Positions 15,577-23,288 of a stretch of DNA of 64,000 bases are shown in pieces. The stretch spans positions 1 to 64,000 of the forward strand of contig NZ_RYYV01000022.1 in NCBI RefSeq assembly GCF_003977665.1, read 5' to 3'. This stretch comes from Dyella choica. Lineage in GTDB: Bacteria; Pseudomonadota; Gammaproteobacteria; Xanthomonadales; Rhodanobacteraceae. Position 1 is the first letter of the stretch; the number at the start of each line of letters is the position of its first letter. The notes under the pieces were generated by a model. It saw only the letters and a list, made by a program, of their open reading frames with translations. It was not told the DNA's origin and searched no databases. The position numbers were made by a program, and so were the translations under genes.

Positions 15577-16244
15577 GCCAAGAGAGCCTGCCGCGGTTTC
15601 GCTACCCGAGGTGCGGGGAGAGAGTACGCGTGGCGCATGCCATCTCGGAAGTCCATTACACCGCCGTAGCTCGGATGCCTTACCGTCGTTACCTTGGCAT
15701 CGAACCGGCTCGCGTAGCGCGCAGCATCCTGGCCGATGGCAACGATGCGTTTGATACCTAACCAAGAGATCAACGCGGCGTTGAGCTCTTCGACTTCGCG
15801 AAGTTCAGCATTGCTGAATCGGCGATTGGTAAATGGATTGCCAGGTTCGTGTGGATGTAGTGGGAAGACGTTCCACAGTAGCGGAGGAAGATCGAGGCTT
15901 CTGAGGATTGTCCAGATCTCAGCTGCCGTCCGTTCTGCAACCGCAGGACCCTTCGTCGCCTGTCGCGACTCGCAACCCGGATAAAGCTTGCTCATCTCGG
16001 TCAGATGGAGCTCATCGGTCAGGGCGAGTCCGGTTCTGCGCCCCCCCCGGTAGCCCAGGTCACGGCCCATCCAGATGGTATCGACGCCGATCGACTTCGC
16101 GGCAGCGAGATAGGAACGCAGATTTCTCCGCCTGAACGCGGCGGCATCGCTCAGGTCATGCACCGGGCACACGTCAGCGTACGGGTTGAACACGTTGTGC
16201 TGACGTAAAGCAGCTAGGGCGCGAACGAAGGAGGCAGGATTCAT
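15570..16244 (-). CDS. Uracil-DNA-glycosylase-superfamily protein
   Basis: 224 residues. The UDG-fold landmarks are an N-terminal NPYADVCPVHDLSDAAAFRR, motif I-like WMGRDLGYRGGRRTGLALTD (60-77 region), LLWNVFPLHPHEPG (124-137 region), IKRIVAIGQDA and motif II-like VRHPSYGG. Related sequences are usually annotated as uracil-DNA glycosylase; the enzyme would remove uracil or another modified base from DNA, but the substrate is unproven. Its ATG overlaps the stop of the MazG-like gene (ATGA), so it is the last gene of a three-gene coupled operon. Its 3' end overlaps the convergent thymidylate-synthase-like gene. Confidence 0.75.
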   Translation of the reverse strand: MNPASFVRALAALRQHNVFNPYADVCPVHDLSDAAAFRRRNLRSYLAAAKSIGVDTIWMGRDLGYRGGRRTGLALTDELHLTEMSKLYPGCESRQATKGPAVAERTAAEIWTILRSLDLPPLLWNVFPLHPHEPGNPFTNRRFSNAELREVEELNAALISWLGIKRIVAIGQDAARYASRFDAKVTTVRHPSYGGVMDFRDGMRHAYSLPAPRVAKPRQALLAY

Positions 16245-17452
16245 GTGGGGTGAGGGAGCTCTTCGTATGTAAGCGTATGATCATTCATGTTGACGGTGAC
16301 GCGGCCACCCCGATTGGACTTAAGCATCCGAAATACCTCAAAGCCTCTCAGGATGGCCATTTCCCACTGCCATAGTGGGCAGGCCTCCACCTCATACCCT
16401 TCCACCATACTTTTGATCTGCTTAAGAAGACCGTAGTCTAGCTTGCCCTGCGCGACATTTTCGTAGTGATCGCGGCGCTTTGCATGATTGAAGATCCAGG
16501 TGGCGATGCCCTCCTCGATGATCGTCGCGCGAGCCCCGTCCTCGTTCTCATCGATCTTCGGCTGAGACTTTCTTTTCAGTTTCAACAGGCCACGGAGCAC
16601 AGGAGACCAGCCTAAATAGGCGACGTAAGCGAGATGAAAGACGTCATGAAAACGATAGTCATCTGGCTCATTGCTGTTGTCTGTTAGACGGTCGCCAATA
16701 TTGACGTCTTGCAGACGTTGCACAACATAGGTGCGGCCACCTTCAATGCGCTCGACGAAATCGATACTAAACACCCTGGGAAACTGTTCATATTCGGGAT
16801 AGCGCTCGCTAGGATCAAAAAACGGCAGAAACGCTTGCTCGCTTGGCCAACGATTGGCCGTCTTGGCCAAGTTCTCATAAGCCACGTCTTCGACTTTGAG
16901 ATCGAACGTGTGGCAGGCCAGTGCCCACTCAGCCAAGATTTTCCCCAGATGCTGACAGGCCGTGGGATGGCTCATTGTTCTCAGCTGCTCGCGAGCAGTC
17001 GAGGCTAAGACTCCGGCTGCATTGGCAAGAACGCCCAGCTGAAATGGGCGAACGATGTCCCATTCACCGCGATGGGAATCCATCACTCCGTCGATATGGC
17101 GAAACGTAATAGGAAGCTTAGGCGTTGTATCTTTGTCCTGAGCGCGCTTGCGCAACTCCCGAATGCACTCCACGCCAAGATCATCTGGACTCACTTGAAG
17201 TGCTTTGGCGACACCGAATAGGTACCAGAGCGCATCTCCCAGTTCTTCCGACGCTAGCTGGCTTTGGGACTCGCTGAGCTGGTCCCGAACGCTGCGCTTG
17301 ACCGAAGATAATAGCCCTCCGACTTCACCAAAGAACCCGAACCTCAGGTAATCGAGTTCTTCCGGGTCTTTATCCAGCTGGTTTGTGGCGCTGGATTTGA
17401 GCGCGTACTCGGGTAAAGAGAGAGCAGCACCCCTTCGCTTGGCTGGCGTCAT
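16241..17452 (-). CDS. MazG-like nucleoside triphosphate pyrophosphohydrolase, two-domain
   Basis: 403 residues. The N-terminal MazG-type domain has GFFGEVGGLLSSVKRSVRD (40-58) and SEELGDALWYLFGVAKAL (68-85), the paired acidic motifs that bind Mg and hydrolyse (d)NTPs to NMP and pyrophosphate. A second, larger helical domain (about 220-350) carries DDYRFHDVFHLAYVAYLGWS and IIEEGIATWIFNHAKRRD, again with metal-ligand-like His and Glu/Asp, seen in longer MazG-like proteins. The ATG at 17450-17452 is preceded by CAGGAGGAAG and overlaps the DUF4031 stop. It probably cleans or depletes a nucleotide pool together with its operon partners. Confidence 0.8.
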   Translation of the reverse strand: MTPAKRRGAALSLPEYALKSSATNQLDKDPEELDYLRFGFFGEVGGLLSSVKRSVRDQLSESQSQLASEELGDALWYLFGVAKALQVSPDDLGVECIRELRKRAQDKDTTPKLPITFRHIDGVMDSHRGEWDIVRPFQLGVLANAAGVLASTAREQLRTMSHPTACQHLGKILAEWALACHTFDLKVEDVAYENLAKTANRWPSEQAFLPFFDPSERYPEYEQFPRVFSIDFVERIEGGRTYVVQRLQDVNIGDRLTDNSNEPDDYRFHDVFHLAYVAYLGWSPVLRGLLKLKRKSQPKIDENEDGARATIIEEGIATWIFNHAKRRDHYENVAQGKLDYGLLKQIKSMVEGYEVEACPLWQWEMAILRGFEVFRMLKSNRGGRVTVNMNDHTLTYEELPHPT

Positions 17453-17760
17453 GGAACAACTTCCTCCTGGAGGTTGCGTTCGGCCCATACAGCACGCTGG
17501 GCAAGGAGCTCGCGCCGCAGAACCCTACTTCGATCAACAATGGTAAAGCGATCAGCGTCCACGGCGCCGAGACGTAGCGCTTTTTCGCGAACAGTCATCG
17601 TGACGTCGTAGTGCGGATAGGCGCCATGGTCCTGGAACCACTGGCGCTTGAGCCCGAGGCGCCGAGCGAAATCGTGCAGCTCACTCAGCGAATCAGCGAC
17701 GAGATGACACCACAGGCGGTTGCGCCATCGGATCCCCTCGGAATCAATGTAGACTGCCAT
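17449..17760 (-). CDS. DUF4031 domain protein
   Basis: 103 residues beginning MAVYIDSEGIRWRNRLWCHL, followed by ADSLSELHDFARRLGLKRQW, FQDHGAYPHYDVT and a basic segment ending in RREL. This is the usual DUF4031 layout: one compact domain with conserved Trp, His, Asp and Tyr residues and an unknown reaction. The frame is open upstream to 17799, but the family start is the ATG at 17758-17760. It is the first gene of the coupled operon with the MazG-like and UDG-like genes and is transcribed divergently from the XRE gene; the operator at 17782-17800 lies just upstream. Confidence 0.8.
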   Translation of the reverse strand: MAVYIDSEGIRWRNRLWCHLVADSLSELHDFARRLGLKRQWFQDHGAYPHYDVTMTVREKALRLGAVDADRFTIVDRSRVLRRELLAQRAVWAERNLQEEVVP

Positions 17761-17781
17761 GGGTCGAAACCATCGCGAGAG

Positions 17782-17800
17782 TGTGCAAATATTATGCACA
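17782..17800. promoter_or_regulatory. Palindromic operator TGTGCA-N7-TGCACA
   Basis: Arms TGTGCA (17782-17787) and TGCACA (17795-17800) with the AT-rich spacer AATATTA. It lies between the divergent DUF4031 and XRE genes and ends one base before the XRE ATG. An identical pair of arms with the same spacing lies inside the XRE gene at 17972-17990, which strongly suggests a repressor binding site for that XRE protein. Confidence 0.65.
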
Positions 17801-17801
17801 A

Positions 17802-18167
17802 ATGGCGATCAGATTCAAATCAGCTGCGGACGCCGCGGCGCTAGGGGCTAGCTTGAGGTTGGCTCGGGAGCGCCGCAAGATGTCGCGTGCAAAACTGGAA
17901 AAAAGGATAAATGTCGACCGATCTCAGATATCAAGGATCGAGCGGGGTCAAATACTATTGGTGAGCACAAATGTGCAGAAAATATGCACATATCTACGCG
18001 TTCAGATTGAACCTTATGTTGGGCAATCAACTGACGATCGAGCATCCCTTCAAAGCCGTTTGATTCGCATAAATTCACTCCTTGGAGGACGGCAGGGAGG
18101 CGACGGCGCTGTGAGCCAGCTCCTTAACGCCCTGGAGGCGTTCGCCGAGGCTTATTCAGGCAAGTGA
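17802..18167 (+). CDS. XRE-family regulator of the divergent nucleotide operon
   Basis: 121 residues from ATG 17802; GTG 17781 is in frame but would place the operator inside the coding region. The Cro/C1 helix-turn-helix (about 12-65) reads LGASLRLARERRKMSRAKLE, NVDRSQISRIERG and VQKICTYLRVQIEPYVGQ. A helical C-terminus could dimerise. It is divergent from the DUF4031-MazG-UDG operon across the palindrome at 17782-17800, and a second palindrome lies within its own gene. This suggests cooperative binding and autorepression as well as control of the operon (inference). No ribosome binding site is visible, so a leaderless message is possible. Confidence 0.8.
   Translation: MAIRFKSAADAAALGASLRLARERRKMSRAKLEKRINVDRSQISRIERGQILLVSTNVQKICTYLRVQIEPYVGQSTDDRASLQSRLIRINSLLGGRQGGDGAVSQLLNALEAFAEAYSGK
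17972..17990. promoter_or_regulatory. Second copy of the TGTGCA-N7-TGCACA palindrome, inside the XRE gene
   Basis: Arms TGTGCA (17972-17977) and TGCACA (17985-17990), spacer GAAAATA. Arms and spacing are the same as in the promoter copy 190 bases upstream. The centre-to-centre distance would suit DNA looping or roadblock repression by the encoded XRE protein. Confidence 0.55.
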
Positions 18168-18372
18168 CACGCTAGGTTTCAGCTACTGCGAAAGTCTGGC
18201 GGAGCGCTGTCTCACCAGACGAGTCTGGCCCGGCACTGAGCGGCGATTTCTGACTGCTCAATCTGCGGTCATTAGTCTTTCCGCCTTGCGGAAGAGGGAA
18301 GGGGTCAGGATGTTCCCAATCGTCGCATGCTGGTAAACAGCGTCCCCGACCCGCAGAAAGCCAAAGCTTCGC

Positions 18373-18960
18373 TCATTCACATACGGTGGAGCCGTCTTTG
18401 CCGACCGTACACCACTTGCCCCTGGCGGAGTTGAAGGTCTTCGCGGACTGACTTTGCAGCGCATCGCCAGGGTGCTGTTGCTTTATCTCGCTCCAGTGCT
18501 CTTTGCGAAACTTTTCTTGCGCCGCATCAGCCGCCACCCGTTTATCCTGCATTTCCTGCATGGTCTTTTGATGTCGGGCCTCGTCTTCGGCTTGCATCTC
18601 GCGCCGCATCTGGGCGTCTTGGGCTACTTCCTTGGCGCGTTGTTCTTGCTGGTGCCTGACGTTGGCTTGAACGCGGTCCCGGTAGAGGGCACTAACGCCA
18701 TTCGCAGCAGCGAAATCCCTGGCCTCTTCGTCGTGGCCGCTATCGAGTAGGCGATAGACGGTATTGGCGATACGGTTCTGCTTCGCCTCGGCGGCTTCCG
18801 CCTCCGTCTCCTTGTGCAACAAAGTGGTTTGCTGGCTAGGGCAGGGGGTATCGCTATAGGAAACGGTCCCGTTCTTGCCCGTGCACTTGTAGATATCCGT
18901 GCCATTCGCCGTTGAGACCATCAGAGGCAAAAGCACAATCATCCCAAACCTGGCTTGCAT
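18373..18960 (-). CDS. DUF4124 domain exported protein
   Basis: 195 residues with a signal peptide (MQARFGMIVLLPLMVSTANG) and a DUF4124 domain just after it (DIYKCTGKNGTVSYSDTPCP), the small domain with a YxC...G...YSDxPC pattern common in Xanthomonadales envelope proteins. The rest is a long charged helix or coiled coil rich in Gln, Glu and Ala (about 75-165), and the tail has GKWCTVGKDGSTVCE with two cysteines. Probably periplasmic; no enzymatic role is known for the family. A related protein is encoded at 60451-61107. Confidence 0.8.
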   Translation of the reverse strand: MQARFGMIVLLPLMVSTANGTDIYKCTGKNGTVSYSDTPCPSQQTTLLHKETEAEAAEAKQNRIANTVYRLLDSGHDEEARDFAAANGVSALYRDRVQANVRHQQEQRAKEVAQDAQMRREMQAEDEARHQKTMQEMQDKRVAADAAQEKFRKEHWSEIKQQHPGDALQSQSAKTFNSARGKWCTVGKDGSTVCE

Positions 18961-18999
18961 GCGCGTTCCCCGATACGTGCCGTTGCGGGAAGTCTAGCA

Positions 19000-19181
19000 A
19001 GCGAATCGAAACGCTACGCGTCGCGCGATGGAAGAGTCGAACGCCAACAGCGCTTCGAGATTCCGAATCGAGTGGCTAATGGCGAATGCCGAAGTCCGTC
19101 GCCCCGTTGTCACCTGACGAAAGCTCGATGTCTGGCGACAGCTGTGAAGACCGCGAGCGCGCTTAGCTTGGTGTTTTCCAT
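19000..19181 (-). pseudogene. LysR-family regulator remnant
   Basis: Reading leftward from the ATG at 19179-19181, the frame gives MENTKLSALAVFTAVARHRA then FVR. After a frameshift near 19115 it continues TSAFAISHSIRNLEALLAFD and RRVAF. Together these are the N-terminal winged helix-turn-helix of a LysR regulator. The effector-binding domain is absent and the DUF4124 gene follows immediately. It stands divergent to the SDR remnant and the monooxygenase gene, the usual layout for a LysR-controlled oxidoreductase cluster. Confidence 0.65.
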
Positions 19182-19345
19182 TAGTGAACCACATTCATCA
19201 CCGTAGCAAATATTGCTTACTTTTTCGCAGCAGTTCAAATCACCAGAATGGCGCCCAAGGCAAAAGGCCGGGTTGATTCCGACCTAGCCCTTCAAAGACA
19301 AAACTTGGATTTTCGAGATGGTTATGAACGCACGCATTGCAAATT

Positions 19346-19626
19346 AAGACGCTCGCCGGAAAGGTGGCCTTGACCAAGACGGCCTCGATCAAACTGTCCA
19401 AGGAAGGCATCCGCGTCAACGCGGTCACCCCCGCATCATCGATACGCCGTTCCAAGACCGCATCCGGCCGGGCACCGAAGCGAAAGCCTTTGTTGCCTCG
19501 GCCGTGCCCGGCGGCGCAGGCACGTCGGCCGAAGTAGCAAATGTTGTCGCCTTCCTGGCCTCCGATCACGCGTCTTTCGTCTCGGGTCACGGTCTGCTCG
19601 TCGGCGATGGTTACTCCATAGCCTGA
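19346..19626 (+). pseudogene. Short-chain dehydrogenase/reductase remnant (C-terminal part)
   Basis: One frame gives KVALTKTASIKLSKEGIRVN then AV, a later frame gives PRIIDTPFQDRIRPGTEAKA, then SAEVANVVAFLASDHASFVS and GHGLLVGDGYSIA to a TGA at 19624-19626. These are the helix after the catalytic Tyr-Lys and the C-terminus of an SDR enzyme. The Rossmann nucleotide-binding half is deleted and a frameshift lies near 19430, so the gene is dead. It is probably the former target or partner of the LysR remnant. Confidence 0.7.
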
Positions 19627-19709
19627 TCCCTCGCCGTACCAAGCCGCCGATTTCTCGCTACGCCTCCACCGATTACCGACTTATCTCCCCAACCCCCTTG
19701 GAGTTCCTC

Positions 19710-20063
19710 ATGACAACCCAGCCCATTGCGAAAGCCCCTGAAGCCGCCAACGGCGCACAACTCACCCTGATTGCCTTCATCCGCGCCAAGCGTGGCCTAG
19801 GTGATGAGCTCGGCCGCCGGCTCGCTGGCTTGGTCGACCAGGCGCGCGCCGAGCCCGGAAATATCAATTACGACCTTCATCGCTCGGACGAAGATGCCGA
19901 TGTCTGGGTTATCTATGAAAACTGGAAGCACCCGTCGGATCTCGAGGCGCACTTCGAACTTCCGTACATGAAAGCATTCGTGGCAGCCCTTCCCGAAGTC
20001 CTGGAAGGCGAAATGGATCTGCGCCGCAGTTCGATGGTGACGAAGGTCCAGAACAAGGCCTGA
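19710..20063 (+). CDS. Putative quinol monooxygenase (ABM domain)
   Basis: 117 residues with an antibiotic-biosynthesis-monooxygenase (ABM) dimeric alpha/beta barrel: LTLIAFIRAKRGLGDELGRR, QARAEPGNINYDLHRSDEDA, VWVIYENWKHPSDLEAHFEL and PYMKAFVAAL. Family members such as YgiN oxidise quinols or small aromatics without cofactor. The ATG at 19710 is preferred over the in-frame TTG at 19698 because of GGAG at about 19700. It follows a dead SDR gene and is the only intact member of that old cluster. A perfect hairpin follows the stop. Confidence 0.85.
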   Translation: MTTQPIAKAPEAANGAQLTLIAFIRAKRGLGDELGRRLAGLVDQARAEPGNINYDLHRSDEDADVWVIYENWKHPSDLEAHFELPYMKAFVAALPEVLEGEMDLRRSSMVTKVQNKA

Positions 20064-20087
20064 CGCACAACCAACCCTCTTTCGTTA

Positions 20088-20111
20088 GTGGCGCCTCATT
20101 TGAGGCGCCAC
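20088..20111 (+). terminator. Hairpin after the monooxygenase gene
   Basis: GTGGCGCCTCA (20088-20098) and TGAGGCGCCAC (20101-20111) form a perfect 11-bp stem with a two-base (TT) spacer; in RNA a few apical pairs would open to form the loop. It lies 24 bases after the stop codon, so probably a transcription end or 3' protecting hairpin. There is no T-run after it, so intrinsic termination is uncertain. Confidence 0.5.
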
Positions 20112-20264
20112 AGCGACAAGTCCGGCGATTCCGACTCCGCCGCGCGTCCAGGTCTTGCCGCATCCAGCCATCCAGTGCGCCAGCCAAGCTGGCAGAAGGT
20201 AGATGGTGCAAGTCCATCACGGAGAAGAGGCAAGGGATGCGATCGGGGAGATCCGTGCCATCAG

Positions 20265-20320
20265 GTCAATCGGAGACATCCAAGAAACGGTCTCTATGTC
20301 TCTGATCGAATGTCGGTTTC
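20265..20320. repeat. Dispersed intergenic repeat copy
   Basis: CAATCGGAGACATCCAAGAA then ACGGTCTCT matches the centre of the copy at 11968-12135. It continues with CTATGTCTCTGATCGAATGT then CGGTTTC, an extension shared with 33810-33856. Confidence 0.6.
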
Positions 20321-20330
20321 GGGCAGAACT

Positions 20331-20497
20331 GCATAGTCCGTACGTTTTCGCACATCCTAAGTTTGTGCATTTGACCGCGCGCCGACACAGACTATGCCGT
20401 CTACTAAGATCCATAGTCTGTGCGTATTCTTTTCGGCCAATGAGTTACGCACGACGCAAGTTCGAAAAATGACCTTATATAACCTCATAGTGTGTGC
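20331..20497. repeat. Cluster of CATAGTnTGTGC motifs
   Basis: GCATAGTCCGTACG at 20331, CACAGACTATG at 20386-20396 (inverted), CATAGTCTGTGCG at 20412-20424 and CATAGTGTGTGC at 20486-20497. The second and third form a perfect 11-bp inverted repeat with a 15-base spacer. Related motifs lie at 12149-12239. Iteron-like spacing suggests binding sites for one protein; its identity is unknown. Confidence 0.55.
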
Positions 20498-20852
20498 AAC
20501 GAGGCAGCACTAAAGCCGGTCTAGTGCGCTGGTTGTATAGCGGATCGATTGCTCAACATGGGTATTCAAAGCCACGTGCCCATTTACGAAAAGCAGCTAG
20601 TCCGATCGTCAGAATTGGGAGAGCGCTTGTCGTATCGCTCAGTGAGCCGAATGCCGCCGCTTATCTCGCCCTATGGTCACAAGGTGACCGGCAACGTCCG
20701 GCCGTCATGGGATCTCACGCGCGCCCGCCCGCCGGTAGGTTGGTTTTTTCCTTGGCATGAGGCTTGCTACGAGCCCTTTGAAAAGCTCTCGAATATGGCT
20801 GGCATCGCACGGTAGCCGTGCCGCGGGGAGCGTAGCGTTGTCAGGGGGCGAT

Positions 20853-22118
20853 TTGAAATCACGGAAACTGGCGGTGCCGCTGTTTGCATTGCTGGCGCTG
20901 GGTCATTGCCTGGCGTTTGTTGATCGCAACCTGCCCGCGGTCGCCGCGCCTTTGTTGAAGACGGACATGGGTCTGTCGGATGCGCAACTGGGTCTGCTCG
21001 ATGGACCGGCATTCGTGCTCCTCTATGTGGTTGGCATGTTGGGGAGCTGGCCGCTTGCGCGTTCGCGCAATCGCTTTCGTATGCTGGCCTTGTGCATTGT
21101 TACGTGGGCGGCAGGCATGGCGATCTTTGCGTTCGGGCACGCTTTTATCGTGCTGGTGCTAGCGCGAGCGATGGTGGGCCTGGGCCAGGCCGCCTATGTG
21201 CCACTTGCCTTGAACCTTATGGTTGAGTGCTCGGCGCCACAGTGGCGTGCTCGCTCCATCGCGATATTTACCGCGGCGGCGCCGATCGGGCGTGGCCTTT
21301 CGCTGCTGCTGGGTGGAGGCGTGCTGGCCATGTTCGCGCGATGGGTGCCGGGTGCGGCCTTCGCGCACTGGCGTCTGCTGTTTCTGGTGATGGCGGCGCC
21401 GAATCTTTTATTGATCGGAATGCTCTTGAATCGCAAGGAGCTATCGCACGAGGCAGCGCCACCGTCCGGCGGGGTTTTTAAGCAGATACAGGCTGCTTTC
21501 TGGGAACGCCCGGGCATGATGTGCGCCTATTTGTGTGGGGCCGGCGCCAGCGTGCTGGTGGTGCAGGCCATTGGCGCGTGGGCGCCGTCGATCTTGCATC
21601 GCGAGCACGGGCTTACGCCGGCGATGGCGGCATCGGTATTCGGCGTTTGTTTGCTGGTGGCCCAGCCAGTCGGGCACTTCACAGCCGGCGCGCTCATCGA
21701 CCGGAGCCAAAGAGGCATGTCGCCCATGACGATGGTTGCTTGGGCTTTGTTGCTGGTCATTCCGCTGCTGAGTCTGATTCCTCGCGCAAGTTCGGCATCC
21801 ACGGCGTGCTGCTTGCTGGCGCTGGCATCGCTGGTGGGGGGCATCGCAGCGCTGGCTGCGTTGGCCAATTTGCCCTTGATATTGGGTACATCGCTGCACG
21901 ATGCGGGGTTTCGGATCTTTCTTTCCTTCATCACTTTGACGGGCGTGGCACTTGGCCCTTTCATGACGGGCCTGATCAGCGACGGTCTGGGCACCGGCGG
22001 ACACGGTTTATCGCTTGCCTTATGCAACGTGTGCGCAGGGGCTGCGGTGCTCGGAACGTTGGCCGCTTTTTTTGCTGGCCGGAACGGACGTCGTACGGCC
22101 ATGGAGCATGTCGGGTGA
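20853..22118 (+). CDS. Major facilitator superfamily transporter
   Basis: About 421 residues with 12 predicted membrane helices. The MFS signature loop appears as GSWPLARSRNRFRMLALC between helices 2 and 3; early helices read ALLALGHCLAFVDRNLPAVA and GLLDGPAFVLLYVVGMLG. It resembles the spinster/hexuronate-type efflux or uptake carriers, but the substrate is unknown. The start is uncertain: TTG 20853 has AGGGGG upstream, while the frame is open back to ATG 20757 without a ribosome binding site. The stop overlaps the AraC-type regulator (GTGA), so the two are co-transcribed and the regulator probably controls the carrier. Confidence 0.85.
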   Translation: MKSRKLAVPLFALLALGHCLAFVDRNLPAVAAPLLKTDMGLSDAQLGLLDGPAFVLLYVVGMLGSWPLARSRNRFRMLALCIVTWAAGMAIFAFGHAFIVLVLARAMVGLGQAAYVPLALNLMVECSAPQWRARSIAIFTAAAPIGRGLSLLLGGGVLAMFARWVPGAAFAHWRLLFLVMAAPNLLLIGMLLNRKELSHEAAPPSGGVFKQIQAAFWERPGMMCAYLCGAGASVLVVQAIGAWAPSILHREHGLTPAMAASVFGVCLLVAQPVGHFTAGALIDRSQRGMSPMTMVAWALLLVIPLLSLIPRASSASTACCLLALASLVGGIAALAALANLPLILGTSLHDAGFRIFLSFITLTGVALGPFMTGLISDGLGTGGHGLSLALCNVCAGAAVLGTLAAFFAGRNGRRTAMEHVG

Positions 22119-23113
22119 GCGAAATTTTCGTGTTCGATAGCGCGGCCTATGATCCGGACGTCGCATTCGCGCGCTATTGCGATCTGTATGCGCGTGGCGC
22201 GGATGTCGAGCGCACGGACGCACCGTTCTACGCTCGCGTTCGCAGCTGGCGTCTGGAACGCACCATTGTGTTCGCCCGCGAATACGGCGGCATTCGTCAT
22301 CGCCGCCGCGAGCGCGTGGAGTCGGATGGATTCGATCATTTTGTGCTGAGCCATGTCATCGGCGGTGAACTGTTCGCCGGCCCGGACGGCCACGCGATGA
22401 CGATCAGGCCGGGCGAAAGTGTGCTGCTCGATACGTGCGAACCATCGGAAACGGGTGCCGACGGCGTGGTGCAAATCACCGTGAGCCTGGCGCGCGATGC
22501 TGTGCGCGCGGCGGTTGGCGATGTGCAGGGCTTGCACGGATATCGGATTGGCGAGCGCGAAGGGGGGTTGCTCGCCGCCTTTTTGCGCGCGCTAGTGGAG
22601 CAGATGCCGCACCTGCCGTTCGCTGCGCATTCAACGATTACACGCACGCTTATCGATCTGCTGTCGGTGGCGGTGAGTCCGCTCGGTAGCGGCGCGCGCG
22701 CGGAGTTCTACCGGCTTGAGCACGTTCGCTTCGAAACGGTGCGGCGGCTTATCGAAGCAAACATCGGTGTAGCGGATTTTTCCGTCCAGCACATTACGCA
22801 GGCCACTGGCATCTCGCGCGCGGGTCTTTATCGTCTTTTCGAATCCAGCGGCGGCGTCAACCGCTTCATACAACAGTGTCGACTGCAGCAATTGCGCGAA
22901 CGGCTGGATAACCGCGTGTTCGACAGTCTGTCATTGGCCGAGTTGGCACCGACGCTCGGGTTTGCCGATGAAAGCCATGCGAGCCGCTTGTTCAAGCAGG
23001 CGTTTGGTATCCCGCCTGGTGCTTATCGCGCCATCAGCATACGTGGCGCGCAAGATCCTGCGGTGGAAATGATGGCGCGTCGCTGGAACAGCAGCCTGAC
23101 CGAGCTGCGCTGA
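22115..23113 (+). CDS. AraC-family transcriptional regulator
   Basis: 332 residues starting at GTG 22115, which overlaps the transporter stop as GTGA. The N-terminal part (about 1-190) is an AraC_binding_2-like sensor (RRRERVESDGFDHFVLSHVI, then DGHAMTIRPGESVLLDTCEP). The C-terminal AraC/XylS DNA-binding domain (about 225-310) has HITQATGISRAGLYRLFESS and LAPTLGFADESHASRLFKQA followed by FGIPPGAYR. The frame stays open far upstream across the transporter gene, but no homology supports a longer protein. It probably activates its own operon in response to the transported compound (inference). Confidence 0.88.
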   Translation: MSEIFVFDSAAYDPDVAFARYCDLYARGADVERTDAPFYARVRSWRLERTIVFAREYGGIRHRRRERVESDGFDHFVLSHVIGGELFAGPDGHAMTIRPGESVLLDTCEPSETGADGVVQITVSLARDAVRAAVGDVQGLHGYRIGEREGGLLAAFLRALVEQMPHLPFAAHSTITRTLIDLLSVAVSPLGSGARAEFYRLEHVRFETVRRLIEANIGVADFSVQHITQATGISRAGLYRLFESSGGVNRFIQQCRLQQLRERLDNRVFDSLSLAELAPTLGFADESHASRLFKQAFGIPPGAYRAISIRGAQDPAVEMMARRWNSSLTELR

Positions 23114-23288
23114 CGCGTTCCTTGTCTGTGTGTTCTAAACCTGAGACGCACAGACATGTCCCTCCTTCTGTCTATCGCCTAGCATTCGAGCAAGTTTAAA
23201 AACCGTGATCAATTTCACATAAATGAGCGACGCGACGCGGCGCAGACCCGTCGTGTCCGGAAGTTGGCTAGAGCCTTCAGGGGGGCTG

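Larger units (their letters stand above)
20112..20852. other. Gene-free region with repeats
   Basis: No convincing gene in about 740 bases. It holds the 22-base sequence CAGGTCTTGCCGCATCCAGC plus CA at 20149-20170 (repeated at 31120-31141), a dispersed-repeat copy at 20265-20320, and a cluster of CATAGT-type motifs at 20331-20497. Small frames at 20494-20815 overlap each other, lack ribosome binding sites and show no protein features. Confidence 0.55.

Noticed and set aside
20190-20240. GGTGCAAGTCC-containing stretch reminiscent of a group II intron or riboswitch segment
   Set aside because: No intron domain V, reverse transcriptase or surrounding conserved core could be found.
12149-20497. 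CATAGT motif clusters as ends of a Tn7-like transposon
   Set aside because: No TnsA/B/C-like or other transposase genes in between and no terminal TGT...ACA with target duplication was seen; left as unexplained sites.
21521-22114. Upstream extension of the AraC-type regulator across the transporter gene
   Set aside because: The extension is Arg-rich with no homology, fully overlaps the transporter in another frame, and GTG 22115 gives the expected AraC length.
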